64,000 bases of DNA from an uncultured Lachnospiraceae bacterium (GTDB lineage: Bacteria > Bacillota > Clostridia > Lachnospirales > Lachnospiraceae): contig CACWKX010000010.1 in the NCBI GenBank assembly GCA_902761585.1, positions 1 to 64,000 on the forward strand. Direction: 5' to 3'. Shown here one piece after another: positions 9,467 through 18,808 of this stretch. How positions within the stretch are numbered: the stretch's first letter is position 1; each line of letters opens with the position of its first letter. The notes under the pieces were generated by a model. That model saw nothing but the letters and a program-made list of their open reading frames with translations, searched no databases and had not been told where the DNA came from. A program made the position numbers and the translations under genes.

Positions 9467-9853
9467 TTATTTCTCGTTCAGAACGATGGTGATGTGGCTC
9501 ATCCTCTTCAGAATGCGGTATGCCCTTCCCTGAGCTCTCGGCTGGATTCTCTTCATAATCGGGCCTCTGTTCGCATAGCACTCATCCACATAGAGGTTAT
9601 CACGTGACATGCCTTTATTGTTCTCGGCATTGGCGATTGCGGACTTCAGAAGCTTGGCAATCACTTCAGATGCATATCTTGGGTTGTATGTGACAATCGC
9701 AAGCGCCGTATTCACATCCTTGCCCCTGATCGCATCAAGCACGAAGCAAGCCTTCTGTACCGGAACTCTTGCATATGAAAGCTTTGCTGAAGGTCTCTCA
9801 TCCCTTCTGGCGTTTCTCTCTCTCTTTACCTGAGATCTATGTCCCTTAGCCAT
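9467..9853 (-). CDS. rplV: 50S ribosomal protein L22
   Basis: A 128-residue protein lining the exit tunnel. Family segments are [32 protein letters not shown] and [19 protein letters not shown], the last covering the tunnel-reaching beta-hairpin whose mutations give macrolide resistance; no deletion is visible in it. Preceded by an unusually long 125-base spacer after rpsS. Confidence 0.96.
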   Translation of the reverse strand: MAKGHRSQVKRERNARRDERPSAKLSYARVPVQKACFVLDAIRGKDVNTALAIVTYNPRYASEVIAKLLKSAIANAENNKGMSRDNLYVDECYANRGPIMKRIQPRAQGRAYRILKRMSHITIVLNEK

Positions 9854-9978
9854 AGATGTACTCCTTTCGTGAACTCACACTGCCTTCCTGTGAGGTTTCC
9901 CTCAGGCCCATCCGGCAGTGCGCAGCGCCCTCCCCGGGCGAACTTACCCTGGGCCTGACAATGAATTTTCTTACAGTG

Positions 9979-10257
9979 TTACCGTACGGAGCTGGAACTC
10001 TCCGACTTGTGTCCTCTGTAGGTTCTGGTCGCGACGAACTCACCAAGCTTGTGCCCGACCATATCCTCGGTGATATATACCGGCACATGTCTTCTCCCAT
10101 CATGGACAGCAATCGTAAGCCCAACCATAGACGGGAAAATTGTGCTGCGGCGGGACCAGGTCTTGATGACTGACTTCTCGCCGGATGCGTTCATCGCATC
10201 AACCTTCTTCAGAAGGCTTGCATCAGCAAACGGTCCTTTTTTAAGTGAACGAGCCAT
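9979..10257 (-). CDS. rpsS: 30S ribosomal protein S19
   Basis: A 92-residue head protein of the small subunit that forms a bridge with the large subunit and contacts A-site tRNA together with S13. Signatures are [39 protein letters not shown] and [15 protein letters not shown]. It is followed by a 125-base spacer containing the complementary stretches CAGGCCC and GGGCCTG before rplV. Confidence 0.97.
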   Translation of the reverse strand: MARSLKKGPFADASLLKKVDAMNASGEKSVIKTWSRRSTIFPSMVGLTIAVHDGRRHVPVYITEDMVGHKLGEFVATRTYRGHKSESSSSVR

Positions 10258-10283
10258 TCTTATCCTCCTCTATCACGCTGCAA

Positions 10284-11126
10284 TCAGCTGATTGCCTTTC
10301 CGTTTCTTCTTCTCACGATCATCTTGTTGGAAGCCTTCTTGTGCTTTCTGGTCTTCAGGCCAAGAGCCGGCTTGCCCCAAGGCGTGCACGGACCTGGACG
10401 TCCAACCGGTGCTTTTCCTTCTCCGCCTCCATGCGGATGGTCATTCGGGTTCATAACGGATCCACGGACAGTCGGTCTGATGCCCATATGACGGATTCTT
10501 CCTGCTTTCCCGTAATTGATCAGGTTATGTTCGATGTTCCCGACAATACCGATCGTGGCTCTGCACTCCGGCGAAACCATTCTCATCTCTCCGGACGGAA
10601 GACGGAGCGTGACATACTTTCCTTCTTTCGCCATCAGCTGTGCGCCGTTGCCGGCTGATCTCGCCATCTGTCCACCATGATGCGGATTCAGCTCAATATT
10701 GTGAACCATGGTACCAACCGGGATCATCGAAAGCGGCAGGCAGTTTCCGGTACGAATCTCGGCCTTCGGACCATTCATAACAGTCTGACCAACCTTCAGT
10801 CCGTCCGGTGCGAGAATGTAGGACTTCGTCCCATCGGTATAGCAGATCAGCGCGATGTTTGCGGTTCTGTTCGGATCGTATTCGATTCCAACTACCTTTG
10901 CCGGGATGTCATCCTTGTATCTCTTAAAGTCGACAACTCTGTATTTCTTTCTGTTTCCGCCGCCTCTGTGACGAACCGTAATTTTACCCTGATTGTTGCG
11001 TCCTGCGTTCTTGTTAAGAGAAATCAGGAGCGATTTTTCCGGCTTCTGTTTCGTGATCTCACTCTTGTCAGATCCGGTCATGTTTCTTCTGGATGGTGTA
11101 TATGGCTTGTAAGTCTTAATACCCAT
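10284..11126 (-). CDS. rplB: 50S ribosomal protein L2
   Basis: The 280-residue L2 is one of the most conserved large-subunit proteins and is needed for subunit joining and peptidyl transfer. It has [16 protein letters not shown], the SH3-like core [14 protein letters not shown], and the conserved C-terminal tail with the essential His: [20 protein letters not shown]. Order rplW-rplB-rpsS is canonical. Confidence 0.98.
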   Translation of the reverse strand: MGIKTYKPYTPSRRNMTGSDKSEITKQKPEKSLLISLNKNAGRNNQGKITVRHRGGGNRKKYRVVDFKRYKDDIPAKVVGIEYDPNRTANIALICYTDGTKSYILAPDGLKVGQTVMNGPKAEIRTGNCLPLSMIPVGTMVHNIELNPHHGGQMARSAGNGAQLMAKEGKYVTLRLPSGEMRMVSPECRATIGIVGNIEHNLINYGKAGRIRHMGIRPTVRGSVMNPNDHPHGGGEGKAPVGRPGPCTPWGKPALGLKTRKHKKASNKMIVRRRNGKAIS

Positions 11127-11204
11127 GACTTCAATCTCCTCTCAATCAATCAGGCCGGATTATCGCGCCGGCCCTGCGCATAAGTCTTCCTGGCATCCTC
11201 AGGA

Positions 11205-11510
11205 TCAGAGTCCCTCGAAGATCGTGATGTCCTTGCTGTCCTCTGTCAATGTGACAATCGCCTTCTTTGTTCTGGCGGTCTTGCCATATGCCTGAGCCAT
11301 TGACTGGCGCTTATTCTTTCCCTGAATATTCAGGGTGTTTACCTTGGCGACCTTTACATCATCGAACATCTTCTCGACTGCTTCCTTAATCTGGGTCTTG
11401 TTCGCCTCCGGATTCACAAGGAAGGTGTACTTTTTATCTCCCATGGCAGCCATGCTCTTCTCAGTTACTACCGGTCTAAGGATTACGTCATAATATTTGA
11501 TGTCAGCCAT
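11205..11510 (-). CDS. rplW: 50S ribosomal protein L23
   Basis: A 101-residue exit-site protein, the main docking point for trigger factor and SRP. It carries [16 protein letters not shown] and [24 protein letters not shown] residues. It overlaps rplD by one base. The 78-base spacer to rplB holds a GC-rich inverted repeat (GGCCGG with CCGGCC). Confidence 0.96.
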   Translation of the reverse strand: MADIKYYDVILRPVVTEKSMAAMGDKKYTFLVNPEANKTQIKEAVEKMFDDVKVAKVNTLNIQGKNKRQSMAQAYGKTARTKKAIVTLTEDSKDITIFEGL

Positions 11511-12130
11511 TATGCGTATACCTCCTCAATCTTCTTGACAGCATCCTTCGTGACGACAACATTGCCATATTTCAGGATGTCATAGACGTTGATGGTATTT
11601 GTCAGAGCGGTCTTGACGCCCGCAAGATTTCTTGCGGAAAGAATCACATTCTGATCATTCTCGTTCAGGATAACCAGTGCTCCCTCAACCTTCAGGCTGT
11701 CAAGCACATTCTTCATATCCTTTGTCTTGATCTCCCCAAGTTTCAGCTCATCGAGCACATAAAGCTTGTTCTCCTGAACACGGGAAGTCAGAACACTCTT
11801 AAGAGCAGCTCTTTTCTCCTTCTTGTTCATGGAGATCGTGTAATCACGTGGTACCGGAGCGAACACAACGCCGCCGCCCGTGAACTGCGGGGCTCTCGTT
11901 GAACCCTGTCTTGCATGACCCGTGCCCTTCTGTCTGTACGGCTTTCTTCCGCCGCCGGACACCTCCGAGCGGGTCTTGGCCTTCTGAGTTCCCTGTCTGT
12001 TTGCAGCAAGCTGCTGCTTGACTGCCAGGTGTACCAGATGCTCATTCACTTCAACGCCGAACACTGCATCGGAAAGTTCGATGGTGTCGACCTGTTTGCC
12101 TTCCATATTGTAAACTGATACGTTAGCCAC
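11510..12130 (-). CDS. rplD: 50S ribosomal protein L4
   Basis: This 206-residue protein has the extended tunnel loop rich in basic and glycine residues ([35 protein letters not shown]) followed by the globular domain with [12 protein letters not shown]. Deletions in the loop cause macrolide resistance elsewhere; the loop appears intact. In Gammaproteobacteria L4 represses the S10 operon through the leader; whether the structured leader here (13186-13470) responds to L4 is unknown. Confidence 0.97.
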   Translation of the reverse strand: MANVSVYNMEGKQVDTIELSDAVFGVEVNEHLVHLAVKQQLAANRQGTQKAKTRSEVSGGGRKPYRQKGTGHARQGSTRAPQFTGGGVVFAPVPRDYTISMNKKEKRAALKSVLTSRVQENKLYVLDELKLGEIKTKDMKNVLDSLKVEGALVILNENDQNVILSARNLAGVKTALTNTINVYDILKYGNVVVTKDAVKKIEEVYA

Positions 12131-12161
12131 AGTGATATCCTCCTTTCTGTATCGGTCCTGA

Positions 12162-12800
12162 TCACTTCAGATCAGTCTTCGTCGTCTCCTTCAAAGTGAC
12201 GAGCGACTTCTTCGGTCCCGGAACCGCTCCCTTGACAAGGATCAGGTTGTTCTCCGGATCGACCTTCACAACAATGAGGTTCTGGACTGTGACCTGGTCA
12301 ACGCCCATGCGTCCAGGCATTCCCTTACCCGGATATACACGGCTCGGATCGGATGATGTGCCGTTGGAGCCAGCATGGCGATGATACTTGGAGCCGTGCT
12401 TCATCGGTCCTCTGTGGTTTCCGCACTTCTTGATGGAACCCTGGAACCCATGTCCCTTTGATACTGCGGTTGCGTCGACATGATCGCCCTCCGCAAAGAT
12501 ATCAGCCTTAATCTCATCCTTCACATTGTAAGAGTCTGCATTCTCAAAGCGGAACTCTCTCAGGTACTTCTTCGGGTCAACGCCCGCTTTTTCGAAGGCA
12601 CCCTTCTGCGGCTTCTTGACAAGTTTTTCCTTCTTGTCCGCAAAGGCAACCTGCACAGCCGAATAGCCGTCATTCTCGGTTGTCTTGATCTGTGTCACGA
12701 CACACGGTCCTGCCTGAAGAACGGTTACCGGAACAAGGCTTCCGTCTTCGCTGAAGATCTGCGTCATACCTACCTTTGTAGCTAAGATAGCTTTCTTCAT
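12162..12800 (-). CDS. rplC: 50S ribosomal protein L3
   Basis: A 212-residue early-assembly protein reaching the peptidyl transferase centre. It begins [20 protein letters not shown] and has [20 protein letters not shown] (the methylated-Gln region in other bacteria) and [20 protein letters not shown]. It is separated from rpsJ by an 88-base spacer with two hairpins. Confidence 0.97.
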   Translation of the reverse strand: MKKAILATKVGMTQIFSEDGSLVPVTVLQAGPCVVTQIKTTENDGYSAVQVAFADKKEKLVKKPQKGAFEKAGVDPKKYLREFRFENADSYNVKDEIKADIFAEGDHVDATAVSKGHGFQGSIKKCGNHRGPMKHGSKYHRHAGSNGTSSDPSRVYPGKGMPGRMGVDQVTVQNLIVVKVDPENNLILVKGAVPGPKKSLVTLKETTKTDLK

Positions 12801-12825
12801 GTTTTACCTCCTGTCAGCTACAGCG

Positions 12826-12870
12826 GATCGCTTTCGCGATCATCCTAGGAAAGATGCTGATTCTGCATCT
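12826..12870 (-). other. Two small hairpins in the rpsJ-rplC spacer
   Basis: A perfect GATCGC/GCGATC stem with a GAAA tetraloop on the RNA strand (12826-12841) is followed by AGATGC/GCATCT (12852-12857 and 12865-12870). Neither has a U-tract. They may stabilise or process the polycistronic S10 message. Confidence 0.45.
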
Positions 12871-12888
12871 CCTGCCGGGATTTGAACA

Positions 12889-13185
12889 TCAGTTGTTCTT
12901 CATCTTGATATCAATATAAACGCCAGCCGGCATCTCAAGTCTGGAAAGAGAATCCACCGTCTTCTGTGTCGGGCTGGTGATATCAATCAGTCTCTTGTGC
13001 GTTCTCTGCTCAAACTGGTGGACTGCACGAAGGATCGTTACCACTTCCTTCTTTGTCGGAAGCGGAACCGGTCCGCTGACCTGAGCCCCTGTCTTCCTGA
13101 CAGTCTCGATGATCTTGCCGGCTGACTGGTCAACCAGCTGATGGTCATAAGCTTTGAGTGTGATACGCATTACCTGTTTTGCCAT
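12889..13185 (-). CDS. rpsJ: 30S ribosomal protein S10
   Basis: The first gene of the S10 operon encodes a 98-residue protein that is also NusE, the partner of NusB in boxA-dependent antitermination of rRNA. Signatures: [52 protein letters not shown]. The loop residues VKIKTLY that vary in tetracycline-class resistance are not separately assessable. Start chosen at the AGGAGG-preceded ATG at 13185; the gene follows a long structured leader. Confidence 0.97.
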   Translation of the reverse strand: MAKQVMRITLKAYDHQLVDQSAGKIIETVRKTGAQVSGPVPLPTKKEVVTILRAVHQFEQRTHKRLIDITSPTQKTVDSLSRLEMPAGVYIDIKMKNN

Positions 13186-13470
13186 AAAAAAAGTCGCCTC
13201 CTATTTCGCACTTTTTCTGCAGGACCTACGTCCTTACGTTTGAAGTACGACAAGCGGTGACTGTACACGCTTCCGGGCGTTTCCATCTCGCTGCCAGACA
13301 AAAAAGCCTTTACAGGCTTTCTGACAGACGGGAACAACCCGTTGTTTCCGTATTCACGGACCTACTCTGTACAGTGACTTGTCGTCAGTCTGAAAACTTG
13401 ACATTCGCTCCACGGAAAACCTGCGGAATCCCGCAGCAACCTCACGCTTCAACGCTATCAAGGTCACAAC
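13186..13470 (-). promoter_or_regulatory. Long structured S10-operon leader
   Basis: About 285 bases lie between the predicted start of transcription near 13470 and rpsJ. Read on the minus strand, they contain several hairpins, including CTGCGG/CCGCAG near 13422-13437, GGACGTAGGTCC-type pairing near 13222-13237, and an internal terminator at about 13294-13330. The layout is that of an attenuated ribosomal-protein leader. I do not recognise a described Rfam family. Confidence 0.5.
13300..13320 (-). terminator. Intrinsic terminator inside the S10 leader
   Basis: On the minus strand AAAGCC-TGTAAA-GGCTTT is followed by further T residues (GGCTTTTTTGTC). The stem can be extended by the outer pairing CTGTCAG/CTGGCAG. 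It sits roughly 150 bases after the promoter and 115 before rpsJ, so transcription must read through it to reach the operon. Confidence 0.65.
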
Positions 13471-13476
13471 AGTTGA

Positions 13477-13505
13477 ATTATATAAGAACACCCTTCTTTG
13501 TGCAA
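13477..13505 (-). promoter_or_regulatory. S10 operon promoter
   Basis: Minus-strand -35 TTGCAC (13500-13505), 17-base spacer, perfect -10 TATAAT (13477-13482). This is the only strong promoter seen for the run of genes from rpsJ to infA. Confidence 0.85.
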
Positions 13506-13621
13506 GTTTTATTTATCTGCCCCGGCAAAAATTATGTATTTTATTATGAACATACCGGCAATTGTCCTTTGAACCGTCCTGTTTCGGCCTGCCGATATTC
13601 CTGCACGAAGGTCCTTCCTTC

Positions 13622-13650
13622 AAAGAGCCCGTCTTCTGTACGGGCCCTTT
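13622..13650 (-). terminator. Hairpin after trpA
   Basis: Arms AAAGAGCCCGT (13622-13632) and ACGGGCCCTTT (13640-13650) pair with one mismatch, about 30 bases after the trpA stop. The following U-run is short. It is the probable end of the trp transcript, lying before the S10 promoter. Confidence 0.6.
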
Positions 13651-13680
13651 GCTTTTATCCTCTTTCACCGTGCTTCACTT

Positions 13681-14460
13681 TCAAAGTCTATGCACAGCTT
13701 CGGCCATCTGCCGAACATATTCTCTCACCGGCTCTTCCGCTTCTCTCCCATATTCCGCAATCAGTCTGACGATCGCAGACCCTACAATTGCACCATCTGA
13801 AATAGCTGCCATATCTGATGCCTGCCCGGGTGTGCTGATTCCGAACCCGATCGCCGCCGGGAGAGACGTGACCTCACGGATCTGCCCGACAATCGTCTTC
13901 AGATCCGTTGTGATTTTCTGTCTGACTCCCGTGACCCCCATTGATGAGACAACATACAGAAAGCCTTCCGCATCGGATGCGATTGTCTGAATACGCTCTC
14001 TGGAAGTCGGTGCAATCATAGACACAATCTCAACCTGATGTTCAGCCGCAATCCCGGCACATTCATTTTTCTCTTCATATGGAAGATCCGGAATAATGAT
14101 GCCGCTGATCCCCACCTCTGCGCAGCGGGCAAAAAATCGTTCATAGCCATAGTAAAAGACAATGTTCAGGTACGTCATAAAAACGAGCGGAATATCTGTC
14201 TTCTGTCTCAGGCTTTTCACCATCTCAAATACTTTGTCAGTGGTTGTACCGCTTCGAAGGGCTCTGATATCCGCTTCCTGAATGACGACACCCTCTGCGA
14301 TCGGGTCAGAGAATGGAATTCCGATTTCAATCAGATCCGCACCAGCTTCTGCCATTGCAAGAACGAATCGTTCCGTTGACGCAAGATCCGGATCCCCTGC
14401 AGTGATAAATGGAATGAACGCTTTCCCATTTCTGAACGCATCTGCTATTCTCTTACTCAT
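13681..14460 (-). CDS. trpA: Tryptophan synthase alpha chain
   Basis: A 259-residue TIM-barrel enzyme that cleaves indole-3-glycerol phosphate and channels indole to TrpB. It has the catalytic Glu in [20 protein letters not shown] and the catalytic Asp in [14 protein letters not shown], and the phosphate-binding GFGIS segment. It is the last gene of the trp operon and overlaps trpB by 8 bases. Confidence 0.97.
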   Translation of the reverse strand: MSKRIADAFRNGKAFIPFITAGDPDLASTERFVLAMAEAGADLIEIGIPFSDPIAEGVVIQEADIRALRSGTTTDKVFEMVKSLRQKTDIPLVFMTYLNIVFYYGYERFFARCAEVGISGIIIPDLPYEEKNECAGIAAEHQVEIVSMIAPTSRERIQTIASDAEGFLYVVSSMGVTGVRQKITTDLKTIVGQIREVTSLPAAIGFGISTPGQASDMAAISDGAIVGSAIVRLIAEYGREAEEPVREYVRQMAEAVHRL

Positions 14461-15643
14461 CGATCTTCACTCCTCTGTAATTTGCGACGGAAGCAACATC
14501 CTTATCCCCGCGTCCCGAGAGGCAGATGATAATGACTTGATTCTTGTCCATAGACGGTGCAATCTTTCTGGCGTAAGCAACTGCATGTGCGCTCTCGATT
14601 GCGGGAATGATGCCCTCTGTCTTTGAGAGATACTCAAATGCCTCCACGGCTTCCTCATCTGTGACCGCAGCATACTCAGCTCTGCCGATGCTGTGCAGGT
14701 ACGCATGTTCCGGCCCGATCCCCGGATAATCCAGTCCTGCAGATATGGAAAATACCTCATCTATCTGTCCGTCCTGATTCTGACAGAAGAGCGATTTCAT
14801 GCCATGAAAAACACCAATCTTTCCTGTATTGATGGTGGCAGCTGTCTCCCCACTGTCGATTCCCTTTCCCGCGGCTTCGCATCCGATGAGTCTGACATGT
14901 TCATCGGGGATGAAGTTCCAGAACATCCCCATTGCGTTGGATCCTCCGCCGACACAGGCCATCACAACATCCGGCAGCTTCCCCTCCTTCTCCAGGATCT
15001 GAGCACGTGCTTCCCTTGATATGACCGACTGAAAATCCCGAACGATCATCGGGAACGGATGAGGGCCCATCGTCGACCCGATGACATAGTGCGTATCCTC
15101 CACGCGGCTTGCCCACTCGCGCATCGCCTCGTTTACTGCATCCTTCAAAACCTGGGAGCCAGTTTTCACGTGGTGAACCTTCGCTCCAAGAAGTTCCATC
15201 CGGTAAACATTGAGCTTCTGTCTCTGGCAGTCGCGCTCCCCCATGAACACCTCGCATTCCAGCCCCAGAAGCGCTGCCGCTGTGGCGGTTGCGACGCCAT
15301 GCTGGCCGGCGCCCGTCTCTGCGATGACCCTCGTCTTTCCCATCTTCCTGGCAAGCAGAACCTGCCCCAGGCAATTATTGATCTTGTGCGCCCCGGTATG
15401 GTTCAGATCTTCCCGTTTCAGGTATACCTTCGCGCCGCCCAGATCCTTTGTCATCTTTTCCGCATAATAAAGCCTTGAAGGTCTTCCCGCATAATTGTTC
15501 AGAAGCTCCTCCAGCTCAGCGCAAAAACCGGGTTCCTTCTTATAATAATTATATGCCGCCTCCAGATGGATCAACTCATTCATCAGCGTTTCGGGCACAT
15601 ACTGCCCGCCATATTCTCCAAACCTTCCATTCGGATTTGTCAT
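14453..15643 (-). CDS. trpB: Tryptophan synthase beta chain
   Basis: This 396-residue PLP enzyme condenses indole with serine to make tryptophan. Signatures: [14 protein letters not shown] at the N-terminus, the PLP lysine in [13 protein letters not shown], the catalytic Glu in [11 protein letters not shown], and the phosphate cup [10 protein letters not shown]. The TrpB1 type fits a TrpA partner encoded next to it. The frame stays open to 15670, but AGGAGG 5 bases before the ATG at 15643 fixes the start. Confidence 0.97.
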   Translation of the reverse strand: MTNPNGRFGEYGGQYVPETLMNELIHLEAAYNYYKKEPGFCAELEELLNNYAGRPSRLYYAEKMTKDLGGAKVYLKREDLNHTGAHKINNCLGQVLLARKMGKTRVIAETGAGQHGVATATAAALLGLECEVFMGERDCQRQKLNVYRMELLGAKVHHVKTGSQVLKDAVNEAMREWASRVEDTHYVIGSTMGPHPFPMIVRDFQSVISREARAQILEKEGKLPDVVMACVGGGSNAMGMFWNFIPDEHVRLIGCEAAGKGIDSGETAATINTGKIGVFHGMKSLFCQNQDGQIDEVFSISAGLDYPGIGPEHAYLHSIGRAEYAAVTDEEAVEAFEYLSKTEGIIPAIESAHAVAYARKIAPSMDKNQVIIICLSGRGDKDVASVANYRGVKIDE

Positions 15644-15726
15644 GACTGCCTCCTGTTTCTGTCTGCTCACAAATCTGTATCTTTCTGCTGGCGCGCGTTT
15701 CGTTTACGGGTTTCCACCCAGCATCT

Positions 15727-16344
15727 TTATGCATCCATCTCTCTGACCCTTCTGATCAGCTGTCTGACCTTTTCCTCGTCCTTGTGCCCGTCTGTCTCGA
15801 CCCCGCTGCTGACATCCACCGCACAGGGATGCAGCCGTCTGACTGCCTCCTCAACATTCTCTGGATTCAGTCCTCCTGCAAGGAAGAACGGCCTGTTCAT
15901 GCTCTCGATCTTCCTCCAGTCGAATGTCTGCCCGCTCCCCTGTCCGCCGTCCAGGAGCACATCATCCGCCGTACTTGCCTCAGCCTGACAAATGTCTTTC
16001 GCCGAGTGAATCTGAAAGGCTTTCATGATTCGGATTTCTGAAGGAATCAGCTGCCTCAGTTCTGAGATATAACGCTCATCCTCGCATCCATGGAGCTGGA
16101 CGATGTCAAGCTGCTGCCTGCGGGCAATCTGCGCGATCTGCTCCATAGGCTGATCTACAAACACGCCAACTTTCCTGATTCCTGGATGCAGCAGCTTCGA
16201 CAGCTTCTCCAATGTATCAGACGGTACATACCGCCGGAACCGGCCGCAGCAGATAAAGCCCGCATAGTCCGGCTGAAAGCGGTTCACGATACGGATGTCC
16301 TCCTCTGACCTCAAGCCGCAGATCTTGATCTTCGTTACGCTCAT
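15727..16344 (-). CDS. trpF: Phosphoribosylanthranilate isomerase
   Basis: A 205-residue TIM barrel catalysing the Amadori rearrangement of phosphoribosylanthranilate to CdRP. The general base is in KIKICGLRSEED, the general acid Asp probably in LLDGGQGSGQTFDW, and the phosphate-binding end is FFLAGGLNPENV and VDVSSGVE. It overlaps trpC by 4 bases and is followed by an 83-base gap before trpB. Confidence 0.95.
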   Translation of the reverse strand: MSVTKIKICGLRSEEDIRIVNRFQPDYAGFICCGRFRRYVPSDTLEKLSKLLHPGIRKVGVFVDQPMEQIAQIARRQQLDIVQLHGCEDERYISELRQLIPSEIRIMKAFQIHSAKDICQAEASTADDVLLDGGQGSGQTFDWRKIESMNRPFFLAGGLNPENVEEAVRRLHPCAVDVSSGVETDGHKDEEKVRQLIRRVREMDA

Positions 16345-17162
16345 AGTGCTTCGTCCTGCTTTTCATTCCCGGTCTGACATAGTCTTTTCAGTTCCCGAAG
16401 TGCGGCTTTTTTGTCTGCACTTTTCATCAGTGTCTCGCCGACTAGGACTGCATCCGTCCCGCTTCGGTAAAGCCGGGCAACATCCTCCGCTGTCCTGATC
16501 CCGCTCTCCGACACAAACAGCACATCCTTCGGAACCAGCTTCCGGAGCCTTGAGGAATTGCTGATGTCCACTGTAAAGTTCCGCAGATCCCTGTTATTGA
16601 CCCCAACAATCCTCGCGCCGGCATCGAGTGCCCGGCGGATCTCAGACTCGTCATGTGCTTCCACCAGAGCGGAAAGGCCAAGGCTGTCTGCAACCTGTAT
16701 ATAGGACCGAATCTGTTCCGTTTCCAGAATGGCACAAATCAGAAGGACCGCAGAGGCGCCCAGTATTTTTGCCCGGAATATCATGTACGGATCCACGGTA
16801 AAGTCCTTTCTCAAAACCGGAATACGAACCTGGCCCGAGATGTCGCTCAGATATTGATCATTCCCAAGAAACCACCTCGGCTCTGTCAGGCAGGAAATGG
16901 CTGAAGCCCCGGCTTCCTCATAATCCAGTGCAATTTCACGGTATGGAAAGTCCGGTGCAATCAGTCCCTTTGACGGCGAGGCCCGCTTGACCTCGCAAAT
17001 CATGGACATCCCCCGCTCTCCGATTGCCTTCTCAAATGGAAAGCCTGTGTTGGTTTCCATCCCCTCTGCCTGCCGGCGTACTTCCACCAACGGAATCCTT
17101 TTTTTCTCCTCCTCTGTCCGGTATCTTGCATAATCGGCAAGCTGCTGCAGTATATTTTCCAT
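16341..17162 (-). CDS. trpC: Indole-3-glycerol phosphate synthase
   Basis: The 273-residue enzyme closes the indole ring. Seen are the catalytic Lys in ICEVKRASPSKG, Glu and Lys in VLRKDFTVDPYMI, Glu in ALVEAHDESE, the NNRDLRNF motif and SESGIRTAEDVARL. In this operon TrpC and TrpF are separate proteins, unlike the E. coli fusion. Confidence 0.96.
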   Translation of the reverse strand: MENILQQLADYARYRTEEEKKRIPLVEVRRQAEGMETNTGFPFEKAIGERGMSMICEVKRASPSKGLIAPDFPYREIALDYEEAGASAISCLTEPRWFLGNDQYLSDISGQVRIPVLRKDFTVDPYMIFRAKILGASAVLLICAILETEQIRSYIQVADSLGLSALVEAHDESEIRRALDAGARIVGVNNRDLRNFTVDISNSSRLRKLVPKDVLFVSESGIRTAEDVARLYRSGTDAVLVGETLMKSADKKAALRELKRLCQTGNEKQDEAL

Positions 17163-17181
17163 CAGTGCGTCCCTTTCATCC

Positions 17182-18204
17182 TCAGCTCACGGATTCTTTG
17201 ATATAGCTTTCCATCTTTCTGTACGCATCGCCGGAATCAATGAGCTGCTCTGCCCTCTTTACGCCATCTGTCATTGTCCCGGAGGCTCCTGCAACATAAA
17301 GAGAAAGTCCCGCGTTGAGAAGAACACTGTTTCGTTTCGTTCCCTGGATGCTCCCATTGAGAATCCCCCTTGTGATCTCTGCGTTCTCCTGAGGTGTTCC
17401 CCCGACCAGCTCTTCCTTGTTGCCCCTTACAAGCCCCAGCTCCTCCGGTGTGATCACACTTGTCCGGTAATACCCATCTTTCAGCTCACAGACGGTCGTC
17501 GGTGCTGAGGCGGATACCTCATCCAGTCCATCCTGACCGTGGACGACAAGCGCATTCTTTACCCCCATCCTGTCAAGAACCTTTGCGACCGGCTCAACCA
17601 GATATTCGTCATATACCCCCAGAAGGAAATAATCGGGATTCGCCGGATTGGTGATCGGTCCGAGGATATTAAACACCGTTCTGAATCCAAGCTCCTTCCG
17701 GATCGGCCCTACATATTTCATCGCACTATGGTACTGCTGGGCAAACAGGAAACACATACCAACCTTCTCAAGCATCTCCAGGGCCTTTGCAGGATCCTGG
17801 TGAATTTTCGCCCCGAGTGCTTCCTGGCAGTCCGCTGTTCCGCAAAGGGAGGAGGCCGCGCGGTTTCCATGTTTTGCGACCTTCACCCCGCCTGCCGCGA
17901 TCACAAAGGCACTTGTCGTCGAGATGTTAAACGTATGTGCCCCGTCCCCTCCTGTTCCGACAATCTCCAGAACCTTCATTCCCGGGTGCGGTACAGGTGT
18001 CGCCTGCTCACGCATCGCAACCGCACACCCAGATATTTCGTCGATTGTTTCAGCCCTGGTGCTTTTCGTGGACAGTGATGCCAGAAATGCTGCATTCTGT
18101 GTCGCCGTTGTCTGGCCTGTCATGATTTCTTTCATGACACTGTATGCTTCCTCGTATGTCAGATCTCCCTTGTTTACAATCTTCTTGATGGCTTCCTTAA
18201 TCAT
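17182..18204 (-). CDS. trpD: Anthranilate phosphoribosyltransferase
   Basis: This 340-residue enzyme attaches phosphoribose from PRPP to anthranilate. It has the PRPP-binding [14 protein letters not shown], the KHGNRAASS anthranilate site and the second metal/PRPP segment [10 protein letters not shown]. The usual SGSAD stretch reads [11 protein letters not shown] here, a modest variation. It overlaps trpG by 8 bases. Confidence 0.95.
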   Translation of the reverse strand: MIKEAIKKIVNKGDLTYEEAYSVMKEIMTGQTTATQNAAFLASLSTKSTRAETIDEISGCAVAMREQATPVPHPGMKVLEIVGTGGDGAHTFNISTTSAFVIAAGGVKVAKHGNRAASSLCGTADCQEALGAKIHQDPAKALEMLEKVGMCFLFAQQYHSAMKYVGPIRKELGFRTVFNILGPITNPANPDYFLLGVYDEYLVEPVAKVLDRMGVKNALVVHGQDGLDEVSASAPTTVCELKDGYYRTSVITPEELGLVRGNKEELVGGTPQENAEITRGILNGSIQGTKRNSVLLNAGLSLYVAGASGTMTDGVKRAEQLIDSGDAYRKMESYIKESVS

Positions 18205-18808
18205 CTTCTCCTCCTTCGGCTATCATACGATGCCTTCCGCAAATACTGATAAAATTATCCAGGATCTGTTCTCCCTGTGGTGTCATGACGCTTTCCGGAT
18301 GAAACTGCAGTCCATAGAGTTTTCTCTCTTCTTCCTCTATGGCCATCACCTCTCCATCCTCCGACTTTCCCGTTACCGTAAGCCCTGTCCCTGAAAGCGA
18401 ATTTTCCTCAACGGCAAGTGAATGATACCGCGCCACCTTGATCTGATCCGGGAGTCCTTTGAAAAGCAGGCTCTTGTTGTCAATCCGGACAACAGATTGC
18501 TTACCGTGGACAATTCGTTTTGCATAACCGACCTTTCCGCCACATGCGACTGCGATTGCCTGTTCCCCCAGACAGACACCCAGGATCGGGCAGGTCCCAC
18601 TCAGCTTGCCGACTACCTCAGTACATACACCTGCCTCCTCCGGTCTTCCCGGGCCAGGAGAAAGCACGATTCCGGATGGTGCCATTTTTCTGATATCTGA
18701 GATCGTGACAGCATTGTTTCGGACAACCCTGATGTCTGGTAGCAGGCTTCCCAGCATCTGATAGAGGTTGTAACTAAAACTATCAAAATTATCAATCAGA
18801 AGAATCAT
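18197..18808 (-). CDS. trpG: Anthranilate synthase glutamine amidotransferase subunit
   Basis: A 203-residue class I glutaminase delivering ammonia to TrpE. It begins [15 protein letters not shown] and has [12 protein letters not shown], the nucleophile Cys in [11 protein letters not shown], and His-Glu in [12 protein letters not shown]. The residue after GVCLG is Glu where His is usual, the only oddity. The same subunit can serve PabA in some Firmicutes. Overlaps trpE by 4 bases. Confidence 0.95.
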   Translation of the reverse strand: MILLIDNFDSFSYNLYQMLGSLLPDIRVVRNNAVTISDIRKMAPSGIVLSPGPGRPEEAGVCTEVVGKLSGTCPILGVCLGEQAIAVACGGKVGYAKRIVHGKQSVVRIDNKSLLFKGLPDQIKVARYHSLAVEENSLSGTGLTVTGKSEDGEVMAIEEEERKLYGLQFHPESVMTPQGEQILDNFISICGRHRMIAEGGEDD

